From Microscillaceae bacterium (GTDB lineage Bacteria > Bacteroidota > Bacteroidia > Cytophagales > Microscillaceae), in NCBI GenBank assembly GCA_003483885.1, contig DMXI01000199.1, positions 1 through 64,000 of the forward strand: a stretch of DNA of 64,000 bases, written 5' to 3'. The position numbers were made by a program, and so were the translations under genes. This document shows positions 1-10,400 of the stretch, piece by piece. Under the pieces are notes generated by a model. It was not told where the DNA came from. It was given only the letters and a program-made list of their open reading frames with translations, and did not search any database. Position 1 is the first letter of the stretch. Every line of letters begins with the position of its first letter.

Positions 1-1583
1 ATACTGTAGATATGTCGGAGCGTATGTTACGCGAAATTTATCTGCCTCCTTACAAAGCTGCGGTAGATGCAGGAGTAGCCACCTTGATGACTTCTTTCAA
101 TGAATTGAATGGGGTGCCTGCGACTGGAAATGAATTTTTGCTGAATCAAATTTTGCGAAAAGAGTGGGGATTTCAGGGAATGGTTGTATCCGACTGGCAA
201 TCTATCAAAGAAATGCAAGTACACGGTGTGGGCGGTTCAGACAAGGCGGTGACCAAAATGGCCATTGAGGCTGGTACCGATATGGATATGGAAGCCAACC
301 TTTACCGTGATGTATTGCCTGGATTGATTAAATCTGGTCGGGTAAACACCAAAGTACTGGACGAATCGGTGCGCAGAGTGCTGAAACTCAAACATAAACT
401 GGGCTTGTTTGAGGATCCCTATAAATACACTGATGCTACCCGGGAAAAAAAGGAGGTGATGTCTAAAGAAAATTTGGCAGGTGCGCTAGACATTGCCAAA
501 AGGTGTATTGTATTATTAAAGAATCAAAAAAATCTTTTACCGCTTAAAAAAGACATTGCCAGCATTGCGCTCATTGGTCCACTGGCCAAAAATAAGCAGG
601 AATTGAATGGAACCTGGTCGTTTTTTGCGAAGTCCAACGAGCCTATTTCTATATTGGAGGGTATCCAGAGAAAAGTATCAAAAAGCACTAAAGTATACGT
701 AACAGAGGGCTGTGATTTTTATTCAGACTCTAAGGCAAAGTTTGCCGAAGCCATCAAAATTGCCAAAAAAGCCGAGGTAGTCGTGATGACCTTGGGCGAA
801 AGCGCAGTTATGAACGGAGAAGCTGCTTCCCGAACCAATATTGGTTTGCCTGGAGTACAATTAGAGTTACTAAAGGCCATTCACGCAACGGGTAAGCCCA
901 TCGTTTTATTATTGACCAATGGCCGGGCGATGTGCCTTAGCTGGGAAGATAAAAACATTCCTGCCATTGTAGAAACCTGGACTTTGGGTACCCAAACTGG
1001 AAACGCGGTGGCCGAAGTACTGTTTGGCGACTATAACCCTTCAGGCAAACTACCCGTAACCTTTCCTCGCAATGTAGGTCAAATTCCAATTTATTATAAT
1101 TACAAACATACCGGAAGGTTATATAAGGGCAATTACAAAGAACACAAAAGCGAAAGAATATATCTTTCGAAATACCGTGATGTAGAAAATACGCCTTTGT
1201 ATCCCTTTGGTTATGGCTTGAGCTATACTACTTTTAAGTATGGCAAAATAGTACTAGACAAGAAACAAATGAAGGTAAACGGAACGCTCAATGTATCTAT
1301 TGAGGTAAAAAACACCGGAAAACGTGCTGGAGAAGAGGTAGTACAATTGTACATCCGAGACCTGATAGGGAGTGTAACCCGACCAGTAAAAGAGCTCAAA
1401 GGATTTAGAAAAATTATGCTGAAACCTGGTGAAAGCAAAAAAGTACAGTTTCAACTCACCAAAAAGGATTTTTCTTTTTATCGTAGAGACATGTCGTTTG
1501 GGGCCGAAGCTGGACAATTCAAAATTTTTGTAGGAACCAACTCCGCAGAGTTGAAAGAAGCCGATTTTGAATTGATCGACTAA
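1..1583 (+). CDS. GH3 beta-glucosidase, 5' partial
   Basis: C-terminal two thirds of a family 3 glycoside hydrolase (BglX type), which removes glucose from beta-glucan oligosaccharides. The reading frame is open to the window edge; the first in-window ATG at position 12 lies inside the domain, so roughly 240 N-terminal residues (signal peptide and first half of the TIM barrel) are missing. Counting from that ATG, the catalytic nucleophile is Asp61 in the VVSDW motif. The alpha/beta sandwich domain spans about 150-390 and a fibronectin III-like domain about 430-520. It sits upstream of a CBM9-like lipoprotein and a sugar transporter in the same direction, fitting a glucan locus. The family is certain; the exact linkage preference cannot be read from the sequence. 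Confidence 0.95.
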   Translation, partial: TVDMSERMLREIYLPPYKAAVDAGVATLMTSFNELNGVPATGNEFLLNQILRKEWGFQGMVVSDWQSIKEMQVHGVGGSDKAVTKMAIEAGTDMDMEANLYRDVLPGLIKSGRVNTKVLDESVRRVLKLKHKLGLFEDPYKYTDATREKKEVMSKENLAGALDIAKRCIVLLKNQKNLLPLKKDIASIALIGPLAKNKQELNGTWSFFAKSNEPISILEGIQRKVSKSTKVYVTEGCDFYSDSKAKFAEAIKIAKKAEVVVMTLGESAVMNGEAASRTNIGLPGVQLELLKAIHATGKPIVLLLTNGRAMCLSWEDKNIPAIVETWTLGTQTGNAVAEVLFGDYNPSGKLPVTFPRNVGQIPIYYNYKHTGRLYKGNYKEHKSERIYLSKYRDVENTPLYPFGYGLSYTTFKYGKIVLDKKQMKVNGTLNVSIEVKNTGKRAGEEVVQLYIRDLIGSVTRPVKELKGFRKIMLKPGESKKVQFQLTKKDFSFYRRDMSFGAEAGQFKIFVGTNSAELKEADFELID

Positions 1584-1606
1584 AAAACATAACGATAGAT
1601 TGCTAT

Positions 1607-1646
1607 AAAGGCGCCTGATGCTTTAAGGTTTCGGGTGCTTTTATTA
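1607..1646 (+). terminator. Probable terminator after the GH3 gene
   Basis: A stem of about 12 pairs including three G-U pairs, with a 12-nt loop, is followed by a short T-rich tail (TTTTATT). It lies about 25 bases after the GH3 stop codon. Confidence 0.5.
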
Positions 1647-1713
1647 GAGTAGCCACAAAACAATATTAAAACTTTTATCAATAGAAATAGAGTATAGCAA
1701 CTCCAATAGATTT

Positions 1714-2469
1714 ATGAAACTAATTTTACGCAATGTGCAAAGCCTGCTATGGCTTTGTGTCATTACTATTGCCTTATTTGGCTGTAATACCCAGCGCAAT
1801 CGGGAGCAATTTGTAGCTCTACAAGCTGCTGAAGTACCCGTTATAGATGGACAAAGAGAAGATGCTTGTTGGCAGCAAGCCAAGTGGTATCCCATAGATC
1901 AACTCTGGCTGGGCAAACCACTCGAAAAAGGAGATTTTGAGGGGCGTTATAAGGTAGTTTGGTCCGACAAAGACAACAAGCTGTATATGCTGGTAGAGAT
2001 CAAAGACGATGTACTGATGGATATCCACAAAGACCCGTTGGCTTTTTATTGGGATGATGACTGCCTGGAAGTGTTCCTGGATGAAGACAATTCGGGAGGT
2101 AATCACCAATACAGCCACAATGCTTTTGCCTATCATATTGCCACCGACTACAAAGTGGTAGACATTAACCCTAACAAAGACGAAACCTTCTACAACGACC
2201 ATGTAGAGGTAAAAAGAAGTAAGCAAGGCGATACCTATGTATGGGAATTGGGAATTAAGGTATACAACGATCGCTACAAAGATGGTGCAGTAGATAACCC
2301 AACCGTATCTCTTCAAAAAGGTAAGAAACTGGGGTTTGCTGTGGCCTATTGTGACAACGACCGCAGTAAAAAACGAGAGAACTTCATTGGTTCAGTAGCC
2401 ATCCAAGGAAAGGATAAAAACCGAGGCTGGATTGATGCCGGGGTTTTTGGCGAATTGGAATTAAAGTAG
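1714..2469 (+). CDS. CBM9-like carbohydrate-binding lipoprotein
   Basis: 251-residue exported lipoprotein. A hydrophobic signal of about 20 residues ends in a lipobox (LFGC, Cys24). The rest resembles the family 9 carbohydrate-binding/DOMON-like fold: an EVPVIDGQ..D..W opening, a central KLYMLVEIKDD strand, a WDDDCLEVFLD segment and a conserved-looking histidine-rich stretch (NHQYSHNAFAYH). In Bacteroidota such proteins are often surface sugar-binding partners of glycosidases. It starts 130 bases after the GH3 stop and precedes the MFS sugar porter. No catalytic motif is seen, so a binding role is inferred. Ligand unknown; beta-glucan from context. Confidence 0.75.
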   Translation: MKLILRNVQSLLWLCVITIALFGCNTQRNREQFVALQAAEVPVIDGQREDACWQQAKWYPIDQLWLGKPLEKGDFEGRYKVVWSDKDNKLYMLVEIKDDVLMDIHKDPLAFYWDDDCLEVFLDEDNSGGNHQYSHNAFAYHIATDYKVVDINPNKDETFYNDHVEVKRSKQGDTYVWELGIKVYNDRYKDGAVDNPTVSLQKGKKLGFAVAYCDNDRSKKRENFIGSVAIQGKDKNRGWIDAGVFGELELK

Positions 2470-2500
2470 ATAACCGAGGCGATTTCTAATATCCACTGCT

Positions 2501-2550
2501 CTTTTGGATTGGTAATCCGAAAGCAGCCTGTGTTGGATTTTTAATCCAAA
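2501..2550. repeat. Double-palindrome element, copy 1
   Basis: Two short palindromes built on GGATT-nnn-AATCC: arms 2506-2510/2514-2518 and 2533-2539/2543-2549 (7-bp stem, 3-nt loop). A very similar arrangement occurs at 48668-48714, including a shared AAAGCA after the first palindrome, so this looks like a dispersed intergenic element and not a one-off terminator. Confidence 0.55.
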
Positions 2551-2592
2551 AAAAAATCCTATACTCAAACTAACTATAAAACTGATTAAAAA

Positions 2593-3996
2593 ATGAACGA
2601 GCGGAAGTATCAATTGCGACTGATTTATATAAGCGTGGTAGCGGCCCTGGGGGGCTTTTTGTTTGGCTACGATACTGGGGTGATTAATGGCACCCAGTTT
2701 TATTTTAGTAAATATTTTGAGCTGAGTCCTGCGGCCAAAGGCTGGGTAGTAGGAAGCGCTTTGTTGGGCTGTTTTGTGGGCGCTTTGATTGCGGGCTACG
2801 TCAGCAAAAAATATGGTAGAAAGTTTTCGCTCATTGTTTCCGCTATTTTATTTACTATTTCGGCCTGGGGTTCGGGTTTGCCGAGCTTTTTGCCCGAGTC
2901 GGTTTCGTTGTTGGTGGTTTTTAGAATCATTGGCGGTTTGGGCATTGGCGTAGCTTCTATGAATGCCCCCACCTACATTGCCGAGTTATCGCCAGCCCAC
3001 AAGCGGGGCCAAATGGTGACATTTTATCAAATGGCAATTGTCTTAGGCTTTTTCCTGGTCTTCATTGCTACTTATTTTATTGGCGCGGGCAATAGTGCCG
3101 CGTACAATACCAGCTATGGTTGGCGGGTGATGTTTTGGTCGGAGTTGGTGCCTTGTTTGTTGTTTTTAGGACTTTTGTTTTTTGTGCCCAAAAGTCCCCG
3201 TTGGTTGTGCCTACAAGGGAGATATGCCGAGGCCCAACAAGTACTCGAAGGTGTACAAAGTCCCGAGGTAGCAGCCTCAGAGCTGGAAAGCATCAAAGAG
3301 TCTATCCACGAAGATCAAGGGCTACAACTCAACCAAGCCTTGAAAGGTGTCTTTTTGCCCATTATTTTTATTGGTGTGGTGTTTTCGGTACTTCAGCAAT
3401 TTACAGGCATCAATGCGGTACTTTATTATGGAGCCGATATTTTTGAAAAAGCCCTGGGTTTTGGTCAAGAAGATGTACTGGCCCAGCAAATTATGTTAGC
3501 CGCAGTGAATGTGATATTCACGGTATTGGCCATGTTTACCGTAGATCGCTGGGGTCGCAAACCTTTGGTCATAGCAGGTTCGTTGGGAATGTTGGTGGGT
3601 TTTGCCTTGTTAGCAATCTCTCTGCAAATGAAGCAAACCGGCATCATTTCCTTGATTGGTATTCTAATGTTCATTGGTTCCTTCGCCATGTCTATGGGTC
3701 CTATTGTGTGGGTGGTGTTGTCCGAAATGTTTCCAGGATCTATTCGCTCGCTGGGTATGTCTTTGGCGGTAGCCTTTCAGTGGGCAGCCAACTATTTGGT
3801 ATCGCAAACCTTCCCGGTAGTGATGGAAAGCAAAACCAACTTGCAGGGCATGTGGCACGGCTCTTTGCCTTATTACATATTCATTGCCTTTATTCTGGTC
3901 ATCATTGGTTTTACCCTCAAGTACATCCCCGAAACTAAAGGTAAGTCTTTGGAAAGTATAGAGAATTTATGGAAAGTGAAATTCAGTAAATCGTGA
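2593..3996 (+). CDS. MFS sugar porter, copy 1
   Basis: 467-residue inner-membrane sugar:proton symporter (XylE/GLUT-like sugar porter family) with 12 predicted membrane helices. Diagnostic motifs are present: GFLFGYDTGVING in helix 1, KKYGRK after helix 2, PKSPRWL after helix 6, QQFTGINAVLYYG in helix 7, DRWGRKPL after helix 8 and PETKGKSLE at the C-terminus. It probably imports glucose released by the neighbouring hydrolases. A nearly identical paralogue lies at 33179-34585. Differences concentrate in the central cytoplasmic loop (about residues 237-260) and the last 15 residues. Substrate is inferred from context. Confidence 0.93.
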   Translation: MNERKYQLRLIYISVVAALGGFLFGYDTGVINGTQFYFSKYFELSPAAKGWVVGSALLGCFVGALIAGYVSKKYGRKFSLIVSAILFTISAWGSGLPSFLPESVSLLVVFRIIGGLGIGVASMNAPTYIAELSPAHKRGQMVTFYQMAIVLGFFLVFIATYFIGAGNSAAYNTSYGWRVMFWSELVPCLLFLGLLFFVPKSPRWLCLQGRYAEAQQVLEGVQSPEVAASELESIKESIHEDQGLQLNQALKGVFLPIIFIGVVFSVLQQFTGINAVLYYGADIFEKALGFGQEDVLAQQIMLAAVNVIFTVLAMFTVDRWGRKPLVIAGSLGMLVGFALLAISLQMKQTGIISLIGILMFIGSFAMSMGPIVWVVLSEMFPGSIRSLGMSLAVAFQWAANYLVSQTFPVVMESKTNLQGMWHGSLPYYIFIAFILVIIGFTLKYIPETKGKSLESIENLWKVKFSKS

Positions 3997-4050
3997 AGTT
4001 GATAGATAAAAGGTTACACTGAGGGTGTCTTATAATACATTCTAAACCAG

Positions 4051-4079
4051 ACCTGACAGGTTTTTGAAACCTGTCAGGT
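4051..4079. terminator. Strong hairpin between convergent genes
   Basis: Perfect 13-bp stem (4051-4063 with 4067-4079) around a 3-nt loop, built on the palindrome ACCTGTCAGGT. It lies between the convergent MFS and regulator genes and probably ends transcription from one or both sides. No long T-run follows on either strand. Confidence 0.55.
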
Positions 4080-4148
4080 TTAAAGCAGAGATAGGCTTGC
4101 GTTACCCCTAGGTTAACCTCCTTTTCAAATCATTATTCATCGAATGAG

Positions 4149-7121
4149 CTAAGATTTCTGCTCCCTTTCTATATTCAACAAATATTCAATAAGGTTTACT
4201 TCTGTAGGCAGTTCCAGTTGTTTTCTAAGCCTATAACGGTTGATTTCTACCCCACGAAGCGAGATACCCATCAAAGGAGCAATTTCTTTGCTACTCAAAT
4301 TCATCCGCAAGTAAGCACAAAGACGCAAGTAATGAGGATTGAGTTTAGGGAATTTCTTTTTCAGTATATTTAGAAAATCACCGTGTACACTATTAAAATG
4401 TCGGAAAAAATTATCCCATTCTTCGTCTAATTTTTGTTCCTCCGATAAGGCCTTCAACAGTTGCTTAAGCTCTGTGTTATTGCTGCCAATCTGGGTGTTT
4501 TTCTGGATTTGTTTGAGCTCTTTTTGTAGCTTCAAAACCAATTCTTTTTTCTGTACCAAGTGCATCGTAGCACTGGCCAATTCCGCGTTTTTGTGTTTGA
4601 TCTCGGCATCCAGTTTTTCATTACGCAAATGAATGATCTCCTTCTCTGATTCGGCTTGCTCGAGCTGATGCTGATATGCCAACTGCTTTTGTTCTTCTTC
4701 AAATTTTTTGCGATCTGCCAATCGTTTGGCCTCTTGTTTTTTTCTTTGTCTCCTGGCCTGATATTTTGATATGGCAAACAAGCATCCTACAAACAAAAGC
4801 CCATAAGAAACATAAGCCCAAATGGTTTGGTACCAGGGCGGAGTGATCGAAAAGGTAAATTCATAAACTGAGGACTCATGAGAAGGGCTTTTCCTGGCTT
4901 TAATTTTAAAGGTATAAGTACCCGCGGGCAAATTGGTATATTCCTTTTCGGTATTACTATTCCAGTTACTCCAGTCCCTATCAAAGCCTTCCAGATAGTG
5001 GCTATACTCAATGCCCGAAGGTTGCCCATATACGTACGCGGTATAAGAAAAAAGCAACGAATTGAGTGCATAAGGAATTGTCATTTTTTCTTTACCACTT
5101 TTGCTGTTTAGCATGTACCCACCCACTAACACACTATCGCTTGCTCCTGAGGTTTTTACCTGTGATACATATGCCGAAAAAGGCTTGATGTTTTCCAGGT
5201 ATTTTTCGTAGTTGATATGGTAAAACCCTGGTTCTCCTCCCACCAAAATATTACGGGCATCATAAGGGAAAACATTCTCAAAACCACTCACAATTTTATT
5301 TTTCAGCTCTGGTATGTAATGAATCACAGGTTTGCCTGTACTAAAATCGACCACACCCAGCCTTTTCTTTTGTACAAACCAAATGTTGCCCTTTTTGTCC
5401 TCTTTCATATAGCGAATGGGCTTCTCCCCAAAGATGGTAGCGTATTTTTTGGATTGTACAATCCTGTCAGTAGCAGGAATATATTCATAGATGCCTCTCG
5501 GAGTAGCAAAAACGATATTGCCCTTGATTTTAAAAACGTGGTTGTCCAGGTCAGAAGGCAAGCCCTCCTTTTGTGAAAATAACCGAATAGCTTCCTGAGT
5601 AGTAGAAGTGCCCGACAACGCAATTTGATACACGCCCCGATAAGGGTGCGATACCCAAAGGTGGTTTCCGTCAGTTTCTATATATCGACTAGATTCCTTA
5701 AAGTTTTTCAAAGAGCCTACGTTCGTGAGTTTTTTATCATTCATTTCCAGAAAATGAATGCCTAGATAGTTACCCGCAATGATCCTCAAAGGATTACTTT
5801 GTGGCATAGGGCGACAGGCCCAATAACCAGGAGACCGGGTAATAGGATTTGCTTGTTTTTCTTGAATAAGGAATAGCCCATCATCTCTTCCTGCCAGGAG
5901 TTGGTCGTTAACGGTGGATAAATTCCAAGTGAGCCCATCAACCACGGTTTGGGGTTCTTGAGCAATGTTGCTCAGGTCAGTGCCTTGTTGGGTAGGAAGC
6001 CATAGTAGACCTGTAGAAAGGGCAAAATACAAGTCGTTATTCAATATTTTGACATCATATCCCACCCCATTGTTAAAGATTGGTGGGTTGATAAGTTTGA
6101 TAGCATCGTTATAACTAAAAAAAGCCAACCCATTGTCTAGACCAGCCCACACATTATTATGAGTGTCTGTAAATAAACAGCGTAGCGTGTTATTAGGCAA
6201 ACCGTTTTTGGTAGAAATATTTTCAAGTACCCGTCCTTGTGATGAGATTCGATATAGTCCATTAAAGTAAGTGCCTACCAAAAAAGCTCCATTGTCTAAA
6301 ATAGACAAAGAAGTAAAATGCTGATTGGGATTAATAGTAGTCGATTTAAACTTAAAGGGAATGAGTTTGCCCTGTTTGAGTAGGTATATCCCATGATCAA
6401 TGGTACTCAGCAAACTAGTACCTTTTTGATAATCTATAATATCGGTGATCAAAAAATTAGGCGGCAGTGAATCTTTGGCAATGAAAGGCTGCCATTGCTT
6501 ATTGGCGTACCTGAGTAAGCCCAATTGCCTATCTTGAGCCAACACCTGCCCTTGGTGTTTGTGTAAAGAAAGCCAAGTAGATGGGGTGTGGTAAACAGTG
6601 AACTGATTGCCATTGAGCTTAAAAATCTTCGCATCTGTTCTGAAGAAAACTTCCTTGCCCTTTACTTCTATTTGCCATACATCGGTAAACTCTCGGTCTT
6701 TGGCAGGTAACAAATACTTGAGAGAAGTATACTTGAGTCGGCCTACTTTATCGGGGGCAAAATAGCCCAGTTCATCTTGGGCCCCAGCATATAGTTTTCC
6801 TTCTGGTCCAAAGCATATAGAGCGGAGAATGGTTTTGTTAGGTACAGGATACAACTGCCAATTGGTACCATTATATACCAAAAGTCCTTCATTGTTGGCG
6901 ATGTACATGCGCTTGTTTTCATCTTGGGCAATCGCCCAGTTTTGGGTACCTGCTTCGTATTGGTTTCTAGTAAAACTAGTGACCTCTGTTTGGCTAATAA
7001 GTCCTTGTGAAAACCCTACCGACCTACAGATAATCACGCCTAAAACTAACAGAAGTATTCTTCCTGAAAAAATAGGTTTTATACTAAAAAAAACGAACTG
7101 ATGTACTGTTGATGTATCCAT
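4149..7121 (-). CDS. Y_Y_Y/propeller transcriptional regulator
   Basis: 990-residue single-polypeptide sensor-regulator, start chosen at 7121 because a signal-anchor follows directly; an upstream in-frame ATG at 7241 gives a poorly hydrophobic, atypical extension. Order: N-terminal membrane segment (about 15-38), long periplasmic beta-propeller built of two-component-regulator propeller repeats (about 45-640), triple-tyrosine Y_Y_Y domain (about 650-725, with GFDRDW and LPAGTYTF), a membrane helix (about 728-748), a charged coiled coil (about 750-860), and a C-terminal LuxR-type helix-turn-helix (LRMNLSSKEIAPLMGIS). No histidine kinase or receiver domain is seen. Such proteins sense glycan fragments in the periplasm and activate neighbouring polysaccharide genes. 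It is divergent from the gene at 7412 and likely controls the glucan locus. Confidence 0.88.
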   Translation of the reverse strand: MDTSTVHQFVFFSIKPIFSGRILLLVLGVIICRSVGFSQGLISQTEVTSFTRNQYEAGTQNWAIAQDENKRMYIANNEGLLVYNGTNWQLYPVPNKTILRSICFGPEGKLYAGAQDELGYFAPDKVGRLKYTSLKYLLPAKDREFTDVWQIEVKGKEVFFRTDAKIFKLNGNQFTVYHTPSTWLSLHKHQGQVLAQDRQLGLLRYANKQWQPFIAKDSLPPNFLITDIIDYQKGTSLLSTIDHGIYLLKQGKLIPFKFKSTTINPNQHFTSLSILDNGAFLVGTYFNGLYRISSQGRVLENISTKNGLPNNTLRCLFTDTHNNVWAGLDNGLAFFSYNDAIKLINPPIFNNGVGYDVKILNNDLYFALSTGLLWLPTQQGTDLSNIAQEPQTVVDGLTWNLSTVNDQLLAGRDDGLFLIQEKQANPITRSPGYWACRPMPQSNPLRIIAGNYLGIHFLEMNDKKLTNVGSLKNFKESSRYIETDGNHLWVSHPYRGVYQIALSGTSTTQEAIRLFSQKEGLPSDLDNHVFKIKGNIVFATPRGIYEYIPATDRIVQSKKYATIFGEKPIRYMKEDKKGNIWFVQKKRLGVVDFSTGKPVIHYIPELKNKIVSGFENVFPYDARNILVGGEPGFYHINYEKYLENIKPFSAYVSQVKTSGASDSVLVGGYMLNSKSGKEKMTIPYALNSLLFSYTAYVYGQPSGIEYSHYLEGFDRDWSNWNSNTEKEYTNLPAGTYTFKIKARKSPSHESSVYEFTFSITPPWYQTIWAYVSYGLLFVGCLFAISKYQARRQRKKQEAKRLADRKKFEEEQKQLAYQHQLEQAESEKEIIHLRNEKLDAEIKHKNAELASATMHLVQKKELVLKLQKELKQIQKNTQIGSNNTELKQLLKALSEEQKLDEEWDNFFRHFNSVHGDFLNILKKKFPKLNPHYLRLCAYLRMNLSSKEIAPLMGISLRGVEINRYRLRKQLELPTEVNLIEYLLNIEREQKS

Positions 7122-7411
7122 ACTGAGTGTAAACGTACATTTTTTTCTCTTTGTAGTAGTAGTGATGTAGTGTTTTTTTTGAAGTATAAGCAATGGTTTA
7201 CCAATTTTGTTTAGAAGATTTCTAATAAGGATTATAACCATAATAGTATTGGTTATAAAATTTCTGAAAAGATTATAATTCTTCTAAAGCTATACAAAAA
7301 GTAATCTTTGTTGTCTTTTGATACAGGTAAACAGGGAGAGGGGATAAGCCAAACCTGTATATAAACCCAATACTGATTTTCTGTAATTGTTTAACTATTA
7401 GGTTTTTTATT

Positions 7412-10400
7412 ATGAGAAAATTCATTACACTTTTTATCTCTTTTTTCCTAATCTCATGTGGCTTGAGTATTTCGTGTGTCACCGCACAACAGCGTGTGGC
7501 TGTTCAGAAAACAACCGACGGGTTTCGGCTCGAGGTCAACAACAAACCCTTCTTTATTAATGGTATGAACTGGGACTACTTTCCGGTGGGGACTAATTTT
7601 AACTATAGTCTATGGAAACAACCTGACGACCTGGTAAGAGCCGCCCTTGATTATGAAATGCCTCTACTCAAAAACATGGGAGTCAATACGGTTCGGATGT
7701 ATACTGGAGTTCCTGCCAAGTGGATTCGGTACATTTATGAGAAGTACGGCATTTATACGATGCTTAACCATGCCTTTGGTCGTTATGGACTTACCCTGGG
7801 CGGCAAGTGGTTCCCCAATACCGATTATTCCAATGCATTGGTCAAAGATGTTCTACTCAAAGAAACCACCGCCATGGTGCGTGAGTATCAAAATACGCCA
7901 GGTTTATTGTTGTTTTTGTTAGGGAATGAAAACAACTATGGTTTGTTCTGGCGAGGAGCCGAAACCGAGGCTATCCCGATCAAAGATCGAAAGTCAACCA
8001 AAGACGCCTACAATATGTATAAGCTCTTCAACGAAGGCGTAAAAGCAATGAAGGCCATCAGCACCAAGCACCCTATTGCCATCTGTAACGGAGACCTACT
8101 TTTCTTAGACATTATTGCCCAAGAATGTCCCGATGTTGATATCCTGGGAATCAACGTTTATCGCGGGGCCACTTTTACCGATTTGTACGATCGTGTGAAA
8201 AAAGAGTACGACAAACCTATAGTCTTAACCGAGTTTGGAACCGATGCTTACAATGCCATCGCCAACAAAGAAGACCAGGAGTATCAAGCCAAAATATTGA
8301 TAAGCAACTGGAAGCATATCTACTCCAATGCTTCGGGTATGGGCAAAAACGGGAATTCACTGGGAGGTTTTACTTTCCAGTTTAGTGATGGCTGGTGGAA
8401 AACTGGACAAACCGTAAACCTGGACGAACACGATGTAACGGCCTCCTGGCCAAACGGTGGATACACCAATGACTTCAAAGAAGGTGAAAATAATATGAAT
8501 GAAGAGTGGTTTGGCATTTGTGCCAAAGGACGCACTAGCGAGCGAGGTACTTACGAACTATATCCTCGGGCCGCTTATTATGCGCTCAAAGAGGTGCATA
8601 CTTTCAATCCTTATGGAGCCAACGGCCCACAAAATCTCACATTGCTTGACAATATTTCGGTAGCCGATGCAGCCCTAAGAGCTCGAGGCGATAAAGCAGC
8701 CTTGGCTGCCAAAGACAAAGGTAAGTTGTATCTCAGTGATTTACATGCCAACTTTAGTACTTTCTATACGGGGGGGAGCTTGATTACAACTCCTGAAGTA
8801 GCCAACCCAAATACTACTACTTTTCCTTCCAATCAGGGGTTTGATCATATGCAGTCTTTTAATGTAGGGCTAACCGCCCAACCTGCACCTAATATGAAAG
8901 CCAATGTGCAGTTCAATGTATTGGGGAATGTAGCCTTGAATCCGATTGATGAGGTATTTTATGAAAACCGAGGAAGACCTGTAACGGTCAATACCACCAA
9001 CAATGGCATTCAGCAAATCAATGCAGGTAATAGAGTACAACTATATCGCGCCAGCTATACCTGGGACGCCAAAGATTTTAAACTGACCGGGTTCTACCGT
9101 ACGGGGCATTATCACTGGGGATATGAAGGCGATTTCTTTGGATTGTACCCCGAAGCAAATTATGGTCCCAACATAGACATTTACAATGGCGAAGCGCCTT
9201 TTGGGTTTGAGATAGAAGGAAAGCGTTTCATCAAAGGACTAAAAGTAGCTTTTGGACCGGAGCTTTGGTGGGGTGCCAACCCAGCTGTGTTGGTAAAATA
9301 TAGTCGCAAAGTAGCCAAGTTTGATGTAACAGGAATTTTTCACGAAGACATTACCCAACGAAGCAACCTGCAAAGTTCATTTGCAGTACCTATGCCCAAA
9401 ACAAGAAGGGCGTCTATCACGGTTTCCAGAAAATTTGAAAGGTTTACTTTCAACATTGGTGGGCTATGGGGTGGACAGCCACTCAATGGGCGAAACTTCC
9501 AGTTGACGAGAAACAACGAGGTGTTTCAAGACCAGATCAGAAACACCGACAACTTTGGAGGGAAGATAAAATTGACTTATGCCATTGGCCCGGTACAATG
9601 GTATGGTTTGGCTTCTTATATGGGCCTGGTAGCCAATGGAGGGGTAGACCAAACCCAAACCATTACTGGATGGAGGTTACGAGATATTGGCAGTGGCAAT
9701 ATGTACAATGTATTGAGTGGTTTTGCCGTCAATGTAGGCAAGCTACAAATTGCTCCTAACTTCTTGTATCAGAAACCATTGGAAGGTCCTATTGCTGCAG
9801 GAGTGAATGCTCCAGCGCGTTCAAGAAACATCATAGATGATCCTTTTGCCGTAAGAGGAAATCGCGAGACAATGGCTGGTGAAATACTACTTACCTGGGA
9901 CCCAACGCCTGCCACTTGGATGTATGCCTGGGATAGTGACCGTACCGAGGATGCAAAATTTGCAGTGAGTGCTGGGTTTGTATACCGTCATTTACCTACG
10001 GTGCAAGATGCTGCCATTGGTATTTTGGGAAATGGTAGAACGACTTTTGTGTTCCCTGGTTCCGCTCCTGCCCAGGACTTATGGGAAGGAAACGCCAGAA
10101 TTGTATCTAAGGTAGGGCCCCGACTTGGTTTTATCGTGAATGCTTATTTCGGTAATGGACAAGCCAATGGTGACAACGCCCGAACCATTGAGCGCTACGG
10201 CATTGACTTACGCACCATTTACAGAAAAGCAAGATTGATTACCATTGCCCGCTTCAACGACTGGGGTCCTTTTGACTACCACCGTGATTTTAACCTCACC
10301 TTTCCAGTACAGCTCATTGCTGATCTTTCGGTGGAAATTGGTCGCCCTGACTGGTTTATCTTGCCTGGTACTCGACTTGGCATAAGAGCTACTTATCGTA

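Noticed and set aside
1819..2316. 165-codon minus-strand frame with hydrophobic segments
   Set aside because: Fully inside the CBM9-like gene; hydrophobicity follows from the complementary codons.
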